Below, one piece after another: positions 6,232-13,648 of a DNA stretch of 14,950 bases. The DNA comes from Bacteroidales bacterium (GTDB lineage Bacteria; Bacteroidota; Bacteroidia; Bacteroidales; Azobacteroidaceae). The stretch covers positions 1 to 14,950 of the forward strand of contig JAJBTS010000284.1 in the NCBI GenBank assembly GCA_020860885.1, given 5' to 3'. The stretch's first letter is position 1, and each line of letters starts with the position of its first letter. The translations under genes and the position numbers were made by a program. Under the pieces are notes generated by a model. The model saw nothing but the letters and a program-made list of their open reading frames with translations, ran no database searches and was not told the origin of the DNA.

Positions 6232-7230
6232 ATGTATATAATGACATCAGACATACAGGTCGGAGATTATTCAGTTACTCCTCTGGCGGTAAAATGGAAA
6301 TGCAGTACCGGTAGTATTGTGGATACCTGTTCGATAGAATTGCCCAGAATCGTTTATCTGCCGAATACGGCAAACGGAACCGATATGGATGTTCCAAAAA
6401 CGTTTAGAAAACTAGGGCACCAGCCGTTTGAAGAAGGAGACCCCGTAACAGTTAAAGTAGGTTACAACCACGATAACAGAATGGTATTCAAAGGGTTTGT
6501 AAAACGAATCAACCAGGCAGGCAACCTACAACTGGAATGCGAAGGCTACAGCTATCAGCTCAACGACGTCGTTTTGAACGCATGCTATCATAACACCACC
6601 ATAAAAAAAATACTGAAAGATTTAACCCGTGGTACGGATATTCTGTTAAGCACTTTCATCCCTTATGTAGAACTGGACGATGTAACATTTAAAAATTTTT
6701 CAGGCATGCAAGTACTGGAATGGTTTCAAAAAAACTGTTTGTGTGAGATTTTCTTCGATCACGATACCTTCTATGTGGGAGCACTGAAACACGGCATTCC
6801 GAAACCTTCCGGAAGCCTTCGGTTGGGATGGAATACCATAGAAGACAAGGATTTCAAGAAGAAAACATCAGATAAACAGAATAAGATTCAGGTCGTTCAA
6901 AAAACACCGGAAGGTGAAATCAAGAAAACGATCGCAGGTTCTGGCGAGGATAGAGTAATAAAAGAGGTCAAAATAAAAAGCGGGCTCTTCAACGATTACG
7001 TAACAACCGTTGCAGAAGAACTTTATAAGAAAGATTATTATGCCGGATTTGGCGGTAATATCACATGCTTTCTTCAACCTTTTTTCGAAAAAGCATACAC
7101 TGCACAAATCACTGACCAGCTTTATCCGGAACGTTCGGGACTTTTCTTCGTCGAAACCGTAGAAGGAAGCTTCGATAGTAGCGGAGGACGTCAGAAATTA
7201 ACTCTAAATTATTACGGCAATGTGGAATGA
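6232..7230 (+). CDS. baseplate central hub protein (gpD-like, T4 gp27-like)
   Basis: The 332-residue product has the layout of late control protein D/VgrG-N hub proteins: an N-terminal tube-like beta domain with the usual phrase EEGDPVTVKVGYNHDNRMVFKG split over about residues 64-85, a middle domain (TIKKILKDLTRGTDI, then FSGMQVLEWFQKNCLCEIFF) and a second tube-like domain ending GSFDSSGGRQKLTLNYYGNVE. The trimer would convert the six-fold tube to the three-fold spike. An insertion rich in Lys and Glu (DFKKKTSDKQNKIQVVQKTP and on, about 209-250) sits before the last domain. ATG 6232 and ATG 6241 are both possible starts. The gene overlaps the spike gene by 11 nt, which supports their joint assembly. 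Identity is well supported by motif phrases and context. Confidence 0.85.
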   Translation: MYIMTSDIQVGDYSVTPLAVKWKCSTGSIVDTCSIELPRIVYLPNTANGTDMDVPKTFRKLGHQPFEEGDPVTVKVGYNHDNRMVFKGFVKRINQAGNLQLECEGYSYQLNDVVLNACYHNTTIKKILKDLTRGTDILLSTFIPYVELDDVTFKNFSGMQVLEWFQKNCLCEIFFDHDTFYVGALKHGIPKPSGSLRLGWNTIEDKDFKKKTSDKQNKIQVVQKTPEGEIKKTIAGSGEDRVIKEVKIKSGLFNDYVTTVAEELYKKDYYAGFGGNITCFLQPFFEKAYTAQITDQLYPERSGLFFVETVEGSFDSSGGRQKLTLNYYGNVE

Positions 7231-7678
7231 TAACGAATTGAGGCAATTACTGTCAAGCTTTGTAAAAGACCATGGCAACGGTATAGCAACCTTAGCCGGA
7301 ACAGTGAAAGATGTAAACATAAAGAAGTGTACCTGCACTATAAGCGACGATGGAGCAGATTATTTCAATGTACGGTTGAAACCGGTAACAGGAACTAACA
7401 AAGGTTTACTGAAAGTACCCAAAAAAGGAAGCCATGCCCTCGCTGTAAAAATTGAAGAAAGCGAACAGTGGATGCTGATAGCCTGTTCTGAAATCGATAA
7501 AATAGAAATGATCGTGAACGAAGAAGATATTTACAGCATCGTAACCGAGCTGATAGATCAAATAAAAGAATTAAAACTTCTTACCGATACCGGCACAACT
7601 ATGGGGATGGACCCCATATCCCTGCTGGGATTTGAAAAACTCGGACAACGCATTGATAAAATATTTTTAAAACTTTAA
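7220..7678 (+). CDS. baseplate spike/puncturing protein (gpV/gp45-like, OB fold)
   Basis: The 152-residue product follows the hub gene with an 11-nt overlap. Residues about 24-92 form an OB-like beta pattern (LAGTVKDVNIKKCTCTIS, DYFNVRLKPV, KVPKKGSHALAVKIEES, EQWMLIACSEI), as in the N-terminal domain of gpV/Mu gp45 spikes. The rest (NEEDIYSIVTELIDQIKELK, then a Gly/Thr-rich loop and LLGFEKLGQRIDKIFLKL) looks helical rather than the beta-helix with a metal-binding tip seen in gpV. Either the tip is supplied elsewhere or this clade uses a short blunt spike. Function is inferred from the OB pattern and the exact D-V-gp25-J gene order. Confidence 0.75.
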   Translation: MWNDNELRQLLSSFVKDHGNGIATLAGTVKDVNIKKCTCTISDDGADYFNVRLKPVTGTNKGLLKVPKKGSHALAVKIEESEQWMLIACSEIDKIEMIVNEEDIYSIVTELIDQIKELKLLTDTGTTMGMDPISLLGFEKLGQRIDKIFLKL

Positions 7679-7690
7679 TACCAGAAATAT

Positions 7691-7993
7691 ATGCCTATCG
7701 ATATTAAAGCTGTTAAAAACGACAGCAATTTTTACGATCTGGAAGTTCAAAACGGCGATTTTGTAATGGATGAAAGTACTTTCCAGCATCAAGGACTCTT
7801 ATTTTTAAGTGCTAAAGGTGATTTTAAGGAACATCCTACCCGCTGTGTAGATGCAGGCCGGTTTGTAGAAGCAAGAGACAGTGAGGGCTTAGCCCGCGAA
7901 ATAGGAACGGAATTTAGTCTGGACGATATGAAGATCGATGAAATAGAGATCTCGATTCCGAAGATAAAAATAGAAGCAAGATATGAATATTGA
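7691..7993 (+). CDS. baseplate wedge protein (Mu gp46 / gp25-like)
   Basis: This 100-residue protein sits between the spike and gpJ genes, where Mu gp46 or P2 gpW (gp25-like) is found. It shows the short gp25/gp46 pattern: an opening DIKAVKNDSNFYDLEVQNGD, a central GLLFLSAKGDFKEHPTRCVD (early helix and loop), an acidic helix region AREIGTEFSLDDMKI, and a closing strand DEIEISIPKIKIEARYEY. These proteins join the wedge to the sheath and trigger contraction. The 3' end overlaps the next gene by 11 nt. The sequence alone is a moderate match; the context is strong. Confidence 0.7.
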   Translation: MPIDIKAVKNDSNFYDLEVQNGDFVMDESTFQHQGLLFLSAKGDFKEHPTRCVDAGRFVEARDSEGLAREIGTEFSLDDMKIDEIEISIPKIKIEARYEY

Positions 7994-8276
7994 AGTACTT
8001 AACAGGCAGACTTTTTTCGACCTGGCCATACAGGAAACAGGAGAGATCGAAAACGCTTTTCTGATAGCAGGCGAAAAATCTGTAACAGAAATCCCCCTCC
8101 CGGGTTCTCTCGTAGAAGTACCGGAGCAAACAGACGACGACCCAAAAGTAAAAACCTACTTTTCTACTAGGGAATTAAAACCGGCATGCGGTTTTGATCC
8201 GGAAGCCATATCCACCCAACAGGGAATCAGCTTCTGGTATGTAAACTTTGATTTTATTGTAACATCAAATACTTAA
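7983..8276 (+). CDS. LysM/gpX-like baseplate protein
   Basis: The 97-residue product has one LysM-like half-domain: RQTFFDLAIQETGEIENAFL then IAGEKSVTEIPLPGSLVEVP (about residues 8-47), with the classic 'D.A...G.....F..A.......L.G..V.VP' spacing. Small LysM-fold proteins such as P2 gpX and T4 gp53 clamp hub and wedge in contractile tails, and I infer that role here rather than peptidoglycan binding, because the gene is buried in the baseplate block. The C-terminal half (YFSTRELKPACGFDPEAIST, SFWYVNFDFIVTSN) has no motif I recognise. It starts 11 nt inside the preceding gene and is followed after 3 nt by gpJ. Confidence 0.6.
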   Translation: MNIEVLNRQTFFDLAIQETGEIENAFLIAGEKSVTEIPLPGSLVEVPEQTDDDPKVKTYFSTRELKPACGFDPEAISTQQGISFWYVNFDFIVTSNT

Positions 8277-8279
8277 TAA

Positions 8280-9203
8280 ATGGCACGTACAATTGAAACA
8301 ATTCACAACCAGATGATCGAACTAAAAAAGAAAGATGCGATCCTGGACACACTCAACAGTGAGAGCGCAACGGCAATATGGCGCTTATGGAGCTACATTG
8401 TAGCTGTAGCAATTTGGACCTTAGAGAAACTGTTTGACATTCACAGGGAAGAAATGGAACAACTCTATTCGGAACACCATGCCCATACACTCGAATGGTA
8501 CAGTACACGCGCAAAAGGGTTTATGCTCGGAAAAGCTCCCGATGAACTTCAACCCATGCCCTTCTCATGGAAATATGACACTACAGGAATGACGGAAAAA
8601 GAGATCGAGGACGCAAAGATCATAACCTATGCTTCCTGTACGAAAGCCCGCGAAGCAAACAACAGAATAGTACTGGAATTGAAAGTCGCTTCAGGTACAG
8701 GAGGCACCCGGAAGCCCCTCAAACCGGAAAAGGAACTCGAACCGTTCCGTAATTACATGGAAAGAAATGTACAAGATGCCGGAGTAGACCTCCGATGTGT
8801 CAGCATGGAAGCCGACCGCATAAAAATGAAATGGACGGTTTACTACGACCCGCAAATACTGGACAAAAACGGCAACCGCCTGGATGGCGAAGAACCCAAT
8901 GTAGTAAAAAATGCTATCATCGCCTATCTTTCTCATTTGCCCTTCAATGAACTCTATGTTCCAACCTATCACGTGGATTATGTACAGCAGATAGAAGGGG
9001 TAAAAGTGCCTGTCATTAACTGGGTGAAAAGCAGCCGCTATACCGAAAAACTCAACGAGGCGACTTTTACAGACGTCCCCGAAAAAGGAAGAATAGCCGC
9101 AGCAGGTTGGTTCAAATTCCCCACACAAGACGAACTGTGGGAGTTAGGTGAAGACGATTATTTACAAATTGAAATGATACCATTTACCTATGGCCAAATT
9201 TGA
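8280..9203 (+). CDS. baseplate J-like protein (gpJ / Mu gp47)
   Basis: The 307-residue product is the main wedge component. It opens with a helical segment (ARTIETIHNQMIELKKKDAI, then TAIWRLWSYIVAVAIWTLEK), has a central YASCTKAREANNRIVLELKVA strand region split about 122-142, and the conserved baseplate J pattern GEEPNVVKNAIIAYLSHLPF, NELYVPTYHVDYVQQIEGV, with VPVINWVKSSRY near residue 245. The N-terminal region lacks the longer membrane-proximal part of P2 gpJ, as usual in Bacteroidota versions. It overlaps gpI by 14 nt. The J-I pair is a firm marker of a contractile-tail baseplate. Confidence 0.85.
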   Translation: MARTIETIHNQMIELKKKDAILDTLNSESATAIWRLWSYIVAVAIWTLEKLFDIHREEMEQLYSEHHAHTLEWYSTRAKGFMLGKAPDELQPMPFSWKYDTTGMTEKEIEDAKIITYASCTKAREANNRIVLELKVASGTGGTRKPLKPEKELEPFRNYMERNVQDAGVDLRCVSMEADRIKMKWTVYYDPQILDKNGNRLDGEEPNVVKNAIIAYLSHLPFNELYVPTYHVDYVQQIEGVKVPVINWVKSSRYTEKLNEATFTDVPEKGRIAAAGWFKFPTQDELWELGEDDYLQIEMIPFTYGQI

Positions 9204-9714
9204 TATTAAATACGATGCCCTCGTATATATGCTCACGCCTTACTGGCTCAGGCGACCCCTGATGACCGCCTGGCTTAACTGGTTGTGCAAACCCATTACG
9301 CAGCTACACCGTACCTTCCAGAAAAGAAGAGAAAATGATTTGTTCCGGGAAAGTATCGACAGTACGGTTCCGCGACTGGAATATATGCTTAATTCCATTT
9401 TTTATCCCGAAGGAACAGATACAACTGAAAATGGATCTTACGGATATAGAATTAGAATCGATAAAGTGGATAAACAAGATACGGGCCATATCTATTTGGG
9501 AGGAATTATGCAGGATTTAGATGAAGGAATACGTATCTACTTACAGGACGAAGAACAACCTGTATATATCCATACAGAGGGAGAAACTTTGGTAGCAGGA
9601 AATGATTTTGTTGTAAAAGTACCTGCGGCAGTCGACTTTGACGAAGCACGTATGCGTATGGCCATTCAAAATTATGCCCTGCCGGATAAAACATTTGAAA
9701 TAACTACTTATTAA
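9190..9714 (+). CDS. baseplate/tail protein I-like (gpI / Mu gp48)
   Basis: The 174-residue product starts 14 nt inside gpJ, the standard J-I coupling. It begins MAKFDIKYDALVYMLTPYWL with WLNWLCKPITQLHRTFQKRR (about 30-49), typical of proteins that connect wedge protein J to the fibre network. It then has a fibre-like beta section (NGSYGYRIRIDKVDKQDTGH, IYLGGIMQDLDEGIRIYLQD) and a closing segment DEARMRMAIQNYALPDKTFE. It is the last strict baseplate gene; the adhesin region begins 9 nt downstream. Confidence 0.75.
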   Translation: MAKFDIKYDALVYMLTPYWLRRPLMTAWLNWLCKPITQLHRTFQKRRENDLFRESIDSTVPRLEYMLNSIFYPEGTDTTENGSYGYRIRIDKVDKQDTGHIYLGGIMQDLDEGIRIYLQDEEQPVYIHTEGETLVAGNDFVVKVPAAVDFDEARMRMAIQNYALPDKTFEITTY

Positions 9715-9723
9715 TTAATTGAT

Positions 9724-10536
9724 ATGAATAAAATTGATTTTACACGTCCCGGAGGATTCCCGTTGATACAGGATACTCTCGGATTTTTACAAAAGGCTTA
9801 CACCGATAGCCTGCAAGGTATATGTTCCATCTTAGGAGAAAAAGTAATTCTTTCCGGATGCGAAGAGGAAAATGGAAAAATAGGTCCGGGAGTAGTAGCG
9901 GTTAATGGAGAAATACTTCCAACTCCCGGAGGTAGCGACACCACTGTTTTCATAGAAGAGGTAAAAAAATCAGTCACTTTCCGTGATACCTCGGTTAATG
10001 ATGCGTATTTTACACGTACACTGCAATTCGGAGTTGGAGAAAATACTATGGACTGGAAGGATTTTTTAAAGCTTTCTACTTTAAAAGATATGCAAATCCT
10101 CTTAAATAATCTCCCGTCTTTTGGAGGAGTTCCCAAAGGAACTATCGTTATGTGGGCAGGTAAAGTTCCTCCCGAAGGTTGGGCATTGTGCGATGGCGAG
10201 AATGGCCCGGATTTAAGAGGTTGTTTTGTAGCCGGATATCACCCTGAAGATCCGGATTATTCTACTATAAAATATGGAGGGGGTAAAAAGGAAGTAAAAC
10301 TTGAAGAAGGACAATTAGGATGGTTTTATGTGGATACAGATGCTGCTGAGGAATGGCAGGGAGTGGATCATACTATTAGGAAAACACATATTTTAAAAAT
10401 GCGCATAAACGACGAGATTATATATGATAATACATCTAAAACCCAATTTAATGAGTCAATTTCAATAAAAGACGCACATGAAGCCCATGAAAACCGTCCT
10501 CCTTATTATGTATTGGCTTATATTATTAAACTTTAA
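9724..10536 (+). CDS. tail collar-domain fibre protein 1
   Basis: The 270-residue product has two parts. Residues 1-130 (MNKIDFTRPGGFPLIQDTLG, FLQKAYTDSLQGICSILGEK) resemble the attachment part that docks on the wedge/gpI. Residues about 137-270 are a phage tail collar domain: PKGTIVMWAGKVPPEGWALC, DGENGPDLRGCFVAGYH and the conserved end ENRPPYYVLAYIIKL. Collar domains occur at the tips of short tail fibres and contribute to receptor binding or trimer capping. The next gene carries the same domain without the long N-terminus, so this one is probably the baseplate-bound partner. It is the first gene of the adhesin region, 12 nt before the second collar gene. Confidence 0.8.
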   Translation: MNKIDFTRPGGFPLIQDTLGFLQKAYTDSLQGICSILGEKVILSGCEEENGKIGPGVVAVNGEILPTPGGSDTTVFIEEVKKSVTFRDTSVNDAYFTRTLQFGVGENTMDWKDFLKLSTLKDMQILLNNLPSFGGVPKGTIVMWAGKVPPEGWALCDGENGPDLRGCFVAGYHPEDPDYSTIKYGGGKKEVKLEEGQLGWFYVDTDAAEEWQGVDHTIRKTHILKMRINDEIIYDNTSKTQFNESISIKDAHEAHENRPPYYVLAYIIKL

Positions 10537-10548
10537 AAAATTACAATC

Positions 10549-11103
10549 ATGTCAACAAAAAAAACAGAAGAAAACTATTTAAGTAACGAGATGAAAATGC
10601 AAGAAACAGAAGATCCAAGATGGAACGAATTTGTGGAACTATCCAAGTCGGCTATGCCTCAGGCTCTGGCACAAGACTCTGTAGAGGTTCCAAAGGGTGC
10701 TATTTTGATGTGGCCGTGGAATACCCCCCTTCCTAGCGGATGGGCTTACTGCGATGGTACGAATGGTACCCCTGATTTGCGTGGCCGCTTTGTGGTAGGC
10801 CGCGATGAGAGACATGCGGAATACCGGCATTGGGGAAACACAGGCGGACAAGATTCAGTGAAACTATCATCCACCCAGCAAGGTACTTTCAATATTGCAG
10901 CTATGCATGATGATGGCGACAGGCAAGTGGGTGACTGGCAATCGATAGCCGATATAAGAATAAACGGGACATCTCTAAATAAACATCCCAGCAAGCAGGG
11001 AGGTATATGGGGAAATACACATACCATTCCATTGAGCGCGGCCCAATCCACTCACGAAAACCGTCCGCCGTTTTATGTATTGGCTTACATCATTAAACTC
11101 TAA
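10549..11103 (+). CDS. tail collar-domain fibre protein 2
   Basis: The 184-residue product has a short Lys/Glu-rich lead (MSTKKTEENYLSNEMKMQET) and a collar domain from about residue 48: PKGAILMWPWNTPLPSGWAY, CDGTNGTPDLRGRFVVGRDE, then a surface-type region (NIAAMHDDGDRQVGDWQSIA, residues 115-134) and the shared end ENRPPFYVLAYIIKL. It is a paralogue of the preceding gene, most alike at GWA.CDG, PDLRG and the last 15 residues. It lies 5 nt before fibre copy 1, so the two form a collar+fibre pair. A degenerate fragment matching codons around M119-I136 occurs downstream at 12344-12430, which suggests this gene has been duplicated with the fibre gene. Confidence 0.8.
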   Translation: MSTKKTEENYLSNEMKMQETEDPRWNEFVELSKSAMPQALAQDSVEVPKGAILMWPWNTPLPSGWAYCDGTNGTPDLRGRFVVGRDERHAEYRHWGNTGGQDSVKLSSTQQGTFNIAAMHDDGDRQVGDWQSIADIRINGTSLNKHPSKQGGIWGNTHTIPLSAAQSTHENRPPFYVLAYIIKL

Positions 11104-11108
11104 CAAGT

Positions 11109-11399
11109 ATGGCAATATTGGGCAGGAAAATTCTAAAAGGTTTTTTCAAGAACGGCGACAAACCGAACGAAAATAACTTTTGGGACTGGATGGATAGCTT
11201 CTTCCACAAAACGGAAGACAAAATCCCCATTACCAGCGTGACCAATCTGGCTGAAACACTGAATAGCAAGGCTAATAATATAGCCTTGCATTCAGAAACA
11301 ACAGAACGGATCGAGTCAGATAGAGATCTTCGGAATCAGATAGAGTCGCTGCTGGAATCCATTTCGGAAATTACCCCCTTAACGGCAATAAGAGGAGTA
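11109..11399 (+). repeat. fibre N-module repeat, copy 1 (97 codons)
   Basis: This codes for the shared attachment and coiled-coil module up to LTAIRGV. Direct repeats lie at 12444-12734 and 13757-14047. The DNA is similar enough for homologous recombination between copies, while the sequence after the module diverges. Confidence 0.85.
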
Positions 11400-12089
11400 A
11401 CCAGTAATTTGTGGGAACTGCAGAATATGGACACTGCAAATTTCCAGGATGGAGATTTCTATATAATAAATGAGGGTTCTAACTCTATAGAATTCTACCT
11501 TTTCAACAAAGGAATCAATCAATGGGTATATCATTCATCTTACCAACCAATTACCATGACGACGCCACATACCATTGTAAAAACTTATCAGGACTTAATG
11601 GCTTCCATGGATCTTCAATACGGATATCTCTGTATGGTAATTTCAGATGAAACAAGAAACAGTCGTACTGCTTGCTATCAATGGATAGGTTCATGGAGAT
11701 TTATACACGAATGGATCCCGGAAGAAGGTGGTGGCTCCGGTGAAAACCTGGCTAATACCGATCTCTACCAGACGGATTCCAACAGGACCTACCACATTGA
11801 TACCGGATCCCTTACTTTTTTTAATGACAACAGTTATGAACCCTACTCCTCATCCGGGTTAACTCTAAATTATCAGTCGTTATCTTCTTATGTAAAGGAC
11901 GATAGCGGTTACTGCACGGCTAACATAAATGGTGCGGGATTTTCTGTAAGTGGAGGTAGCACCAGATTGGAAATGAATGACGCAGTATTCTATATAACAA
12001 ATCATACATTGGATTTCTATCATGACATAGATAATTTTATGGTGATGTATAGAAATTACGAGAGTCAAAAAACTTGGGAATGGAAATGA
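11109..12089 (+). CDS. tail fibre paralogue, copy 1 (frameshifted, 326 aa in frame)
   Basis: This is the first of three tandem fibre genes. Residues 1-42 (MAILGRKILKGFFKNGDKPN, ENNFWDWMDSFFHKTEDKIP) are a near-constant attachment module, and 43-88 form a coiled coil (SVTNLAETLNSKANNIALHS and on). A middle domain follows (LTAIRGV, WELQNMDTANFQDGDFYIIN), then a GGGSG hinge and NLANTDLYQTDSNRTYHID (about 213-231), the usual entry into the repetitive beta body of Bacteroidota phage fibres. The frame stops at TGA 12087-12089 after ESQKTWEWK, while copy 2 continues LGMEMKDDGLYIVS from the same point. The missing 80 residues lie in the -1 frame (to 12316). With the shift the product would have 402 residues, against 400 for copy 2. 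The shift point is a six-A run, C AAAAAA C (12066-12073), not in canonical slippery phase. Confidence 0.8.
   Translation: MAILGRKILKGFFKNGDKPNENNFWDWMDSFFHKTEDKIPITSVTNLAETLNSKANNIALHSETTERIESDRDLRNQIESLLESISEITPLTAIRGVTSNLWELQNMDTANFQDGDFYIINEGSNSIEFYLFNKGINQWVYHSSYQPITMTTPHTIVKTYQDLMASMDLQYGYLCMVISDETRNSRTACYQWIGSWRFIHEWIPEEGGGSGENLANTDLYQTDSNRTYHIDTGSLTFFNDNSYEPYSSSGLTLNYQSLSSYVKDDSGYCTANINGAGFSVSGGSTRLEMNDAVFYITNHTLDFYHDIDNFMVMYRNYESQKTWEWK
12067..12072 (+). other. six-A run at the frame break of fibre copy 1
   Basis: Copy 1 reads CAA AAA ACT TGG where copy 2 has CAA AAA AAA CTG GGA; adding one A to copy 1 restores Q K N L G M E M. The run could be a deletion, a slippage-prone (phase-variable or transcriptional-slippage) tract, or a base-calling error. 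It is not an X XXY YYZ heptamer in the zero frame. Confidence 0.55.
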
Positions 12090-12316
12090 AAAGCGGTGGT
12101 CTATATATCGTTAGCAAAGATCATGATGCGCCCGACGATATAGTTATGGACGGCAATTTGAAACTTCCACACATCAGAAACCCTATGATTAACCCAGATC
12201 CGTCTTTCCAGTTTTTTGATCTGGACGTGATGCTTATGGACCCAAATGGAAACGTTGTAAAATTAACAATGGCAGAATTCATAATCATGCTCAAACCCGA
12301 ATTTCAACAATATTAA
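12074..12316 (+). pseudogene. out-of-frame 3' end of fibre copy 1
   Basis: The -1 frame encodes GMEMKSGGLYIVSKDHDAPD, DIVMDGNLKLPHIRNPMI and a closing DPNGNVVKLTMAEFIIMLKP, which line up with the C-terminus of copy 2 (GMEMKDDGLYIVSE, DIVMDGSVRFPHVREMI, LQMLAEMLKPYF) and copy 3. It is therefore the detached end of the upstream frame, not an independent gene. It stops at TAA 12314-12316. The good conservation argues that the break is recent, bypassed by slippage, or a sequence error. Confidence 0.75.
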
Positions 12317-12320
12317 ATTT

Positions 12321-12358
12321 AAAGTTCTCTTATCTTTTTTTAAACAACAAGAGACTTT
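12321..12358 (+). repeat. inverted repeat (hairpin) after fibre copy 1
   Basis: AAAGTTCTCTT (12321-12331) pairs with AAGAGACTTT (12349-12358) apart from one bulged T, giving a 10-bp stem with a T-rich loop. There is no T run after it, so a rho-independent terminator is unlikely in this direction. It could stabilise mRNA ends or reflect chance in a junction region. Its right arm overlaps the collar-gene fragment. Confidence 0.4.
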
Positions 12359-12430
12359 CTGTATTACATTATGAATGACGATGGTGATAGCCGAAATGCT
12401 TCATAGAAGTCTATATCCGATATATTATAA
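12344..12430 (+). pseudogene. decayed fragment of a tail collar gene
   Basis: Positions 12371-12424 align without gaps to 10903-10956 of collar protein 2 at 36 of 54 bases. Read in the same frame they give MNDDGDSRNAS, stop, KSISDI against MHDDGDRQVGDWQSIADI; the collar Trp130 codon TGG (10936-10938) is TAG here (12404-12406). Upstream, ACAAGAGACTTTC followed by GTATTACA matches GCAAGGTACTTTC and ATATTGCA with a 1-nt gap. The fragment ends by merging into the leader of fibre copy 2. It is too short and stop-ridden to be a gene; the codon-aligned match, with several third-position changes, indicates descent from a collar gene. Confidence 0.65.
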
Positions 12431-12443
12431 AAACTTAAAAATC

Positions 12444-12734
12444 ATGGCAATATTAGGTAGAAACATACTAAAAGGTTTTTTCAAGAACGGGGATAAGCCG
12501 AACGAAAATAATTTCTGGGACTGGATGGATAGCTTCTTCCACAAAACAGAAGATAAAATTCCTATTACCAGTGTTACCGATCTGGCTGAAACACTGAATA
12601 GTAAAGCGAATAACACAGCCTTGCAATCAGAGACAACACAACGTATCGAGTCGGATACAAATCTGCAAAAACAGATAGAGTCGCTCTTAGAATCCATTTC
12701 TGAAGTTGCACCATTAACGGCAATAAGAGGAGTA
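12444..12734 (+). repeat. fibre N-module repeat, copy 2
   Basis: Direct repeat of 11109-11399 and 13757-14047. Roughly nine in ten residues agree with copy 1 by eye; most differences cluster at residues 58-77 in the coiled coil. Confidence 0.85.
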
Positions 12735-13646
12735 ACGTATAGTTCATGGGAACTACAGAACATGGACACTGCAAATTTTCAGGATGGAGATTTCTATATA
12801 ATAAATGATGGTTCCAGTTCTATAAGATTTTACCTTTTTGAGAAGGGAACAGACCAATGGGTATATCATTCATCATTCTATGGACCGTTACCGATAGTAC
12901 CGAAAGTAATTGTAAAAGCTTACAAAGACTTGTCCGGTCTCATGTATCGGGATTACGGTTACACCTGTATCGTTATTGCAGATGAAACAAAAAATAACCA
13001 TACTACCTGTTATCAATTCAACGGCTCATGGGAATTAATGCATGAATGGATTCCGCAAGAGGGTGGTGGCTCCGGTGAAAATTTGGCCAATACCGATCTC
13101 TGCCAGACGGATCTGGACAGAACTTATACTATCAAAAACGGGAGCCTTCGCTTTTTTAACGAGAGTACTTACATCCCCGGCACTTCATCCGGATTAACTA
13201 TATCTAATACTTTATTATATGGCTCTGTGCAGGATAATGGAGGTTACTGTGATGCTGCCATAAGTAATGTAGGATTTAAAGTCTCCACAATTAACACCAG
13301 ATGGGAAATAGGTGAGGAGGGAATCCGTATAGCAAATAAGACATTAGACTTCTATTATGATACAGACCATTATACCATGTTGTATAAAAATTCCGGTACT
13401 CAAAAAAAACTGGGAATGGAAATGAAAGACGATGGTTTATACATTGTTAGTGAATATCAGGAGAGACCCGCTGATATAGTTATGGACGGTAGCGTAAGAT
13501 TTCCTCACGTAAGGGAAATGATCGACCACGCTTCCCCTGAATTATTGAATATGTGTTTTATGATCACAGACCATCAAGGATGTGCTTTTAAAGTAAGCTT
13601 GCAAATGCTGGCCGAAATGTTAAAGCCTTATTTCCCTCAAAATTAA
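12444..13646 (+). CDS. tail fibre paralogue, copy 2 (intact, 400 aa)
   Basis: This is the intact member of the tandem fibre family. ATG 12444 is chosen because MAILGRNILKGFFKNGDKPN aligns with the starts of copies 1 and 3. An upstream in-frame ATG at 12375 would translate the collar-gene fragment in a foreign frame and is rejected. The order is attachment module (1-42), coiled coil (43-88), middle domain (LTAIRGVTYSSWELQNMDTA, FQDGDFYIINDG), GGGSG hinge with NLANTDLCQTDLDRTYTIKN, a beta body, and a C-terminal module (GMEMKDDGLYIVSE, DIVMDGSVRFPHV, LQMLAEMLKPYFPQN). It is probably a homotrimeric side fibre that binds the host surface. The A8 run at 13402-13409 keeps the frame where copy 1 loses it. 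Receptor specificity cannot be read from the sequence. Confidence 0.85.
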   Translation: MAILGRNILKGFFKNGDKPNENNFWDWMDSFFHKTEDKIPITSVTDLAETLNSKANNTALQSETTQRIESDTNLQKQIESLLESISEVAPLTAIRGVTYSSWELQNMDTANFQDGDFYIINDGSSSIRFYLFEKGTDQWVYHSSFYGPLPIVPKVIVKAYKDLSGLMYRDYGYTCIVIADETKNNHTTCYQFNGSWELMHEWIPQEGGGSGENLANTDLCQTDLDRTYTIKNGSLRFFNESTYIPGTSSGLTISNTLLYGSVQDNGGYCDAAISNVGFKVSTINTRWEIGEEGIRIANKTLDFYYDTDHYTMLYKNSGTQKKLGMEMKDDGLYIVSEYQERPADIVMDGSVRFPHVREMIDHASPELLNMCFMITDHQGCAFKVSLQMLAEMLKPYFPQN

Positions 13647-13648
13647 GA

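Noticed and set aside
1610..9714. Type VI secretion system or extracellular contractile injection system
   Set aside because: A single sheath, tape measure with chaperone frameshift, gpD/V/J/I baseplate and an endolysin cassette are phage-like; no AAA+ ATPase, toxin or membrane-complex gene is seen.
10549..11103. Diversity-generating retroelement target (variable repeat) in a collar gene
   Set aside because: No template repeat, reverse transcriptase or accessory gene is in the window, and the two collar C-termini do not differ mainly at adenine positions. It cannot be excluded outside the window.
12375..12443. N-terminal extension of fibre copy 2 from ATG 12375
   Set aside because: It reads through the collar fragment in a frame foreign to it, has no counterpart in copies 1 and 3, and the shared start MAILGR begins at 12444.
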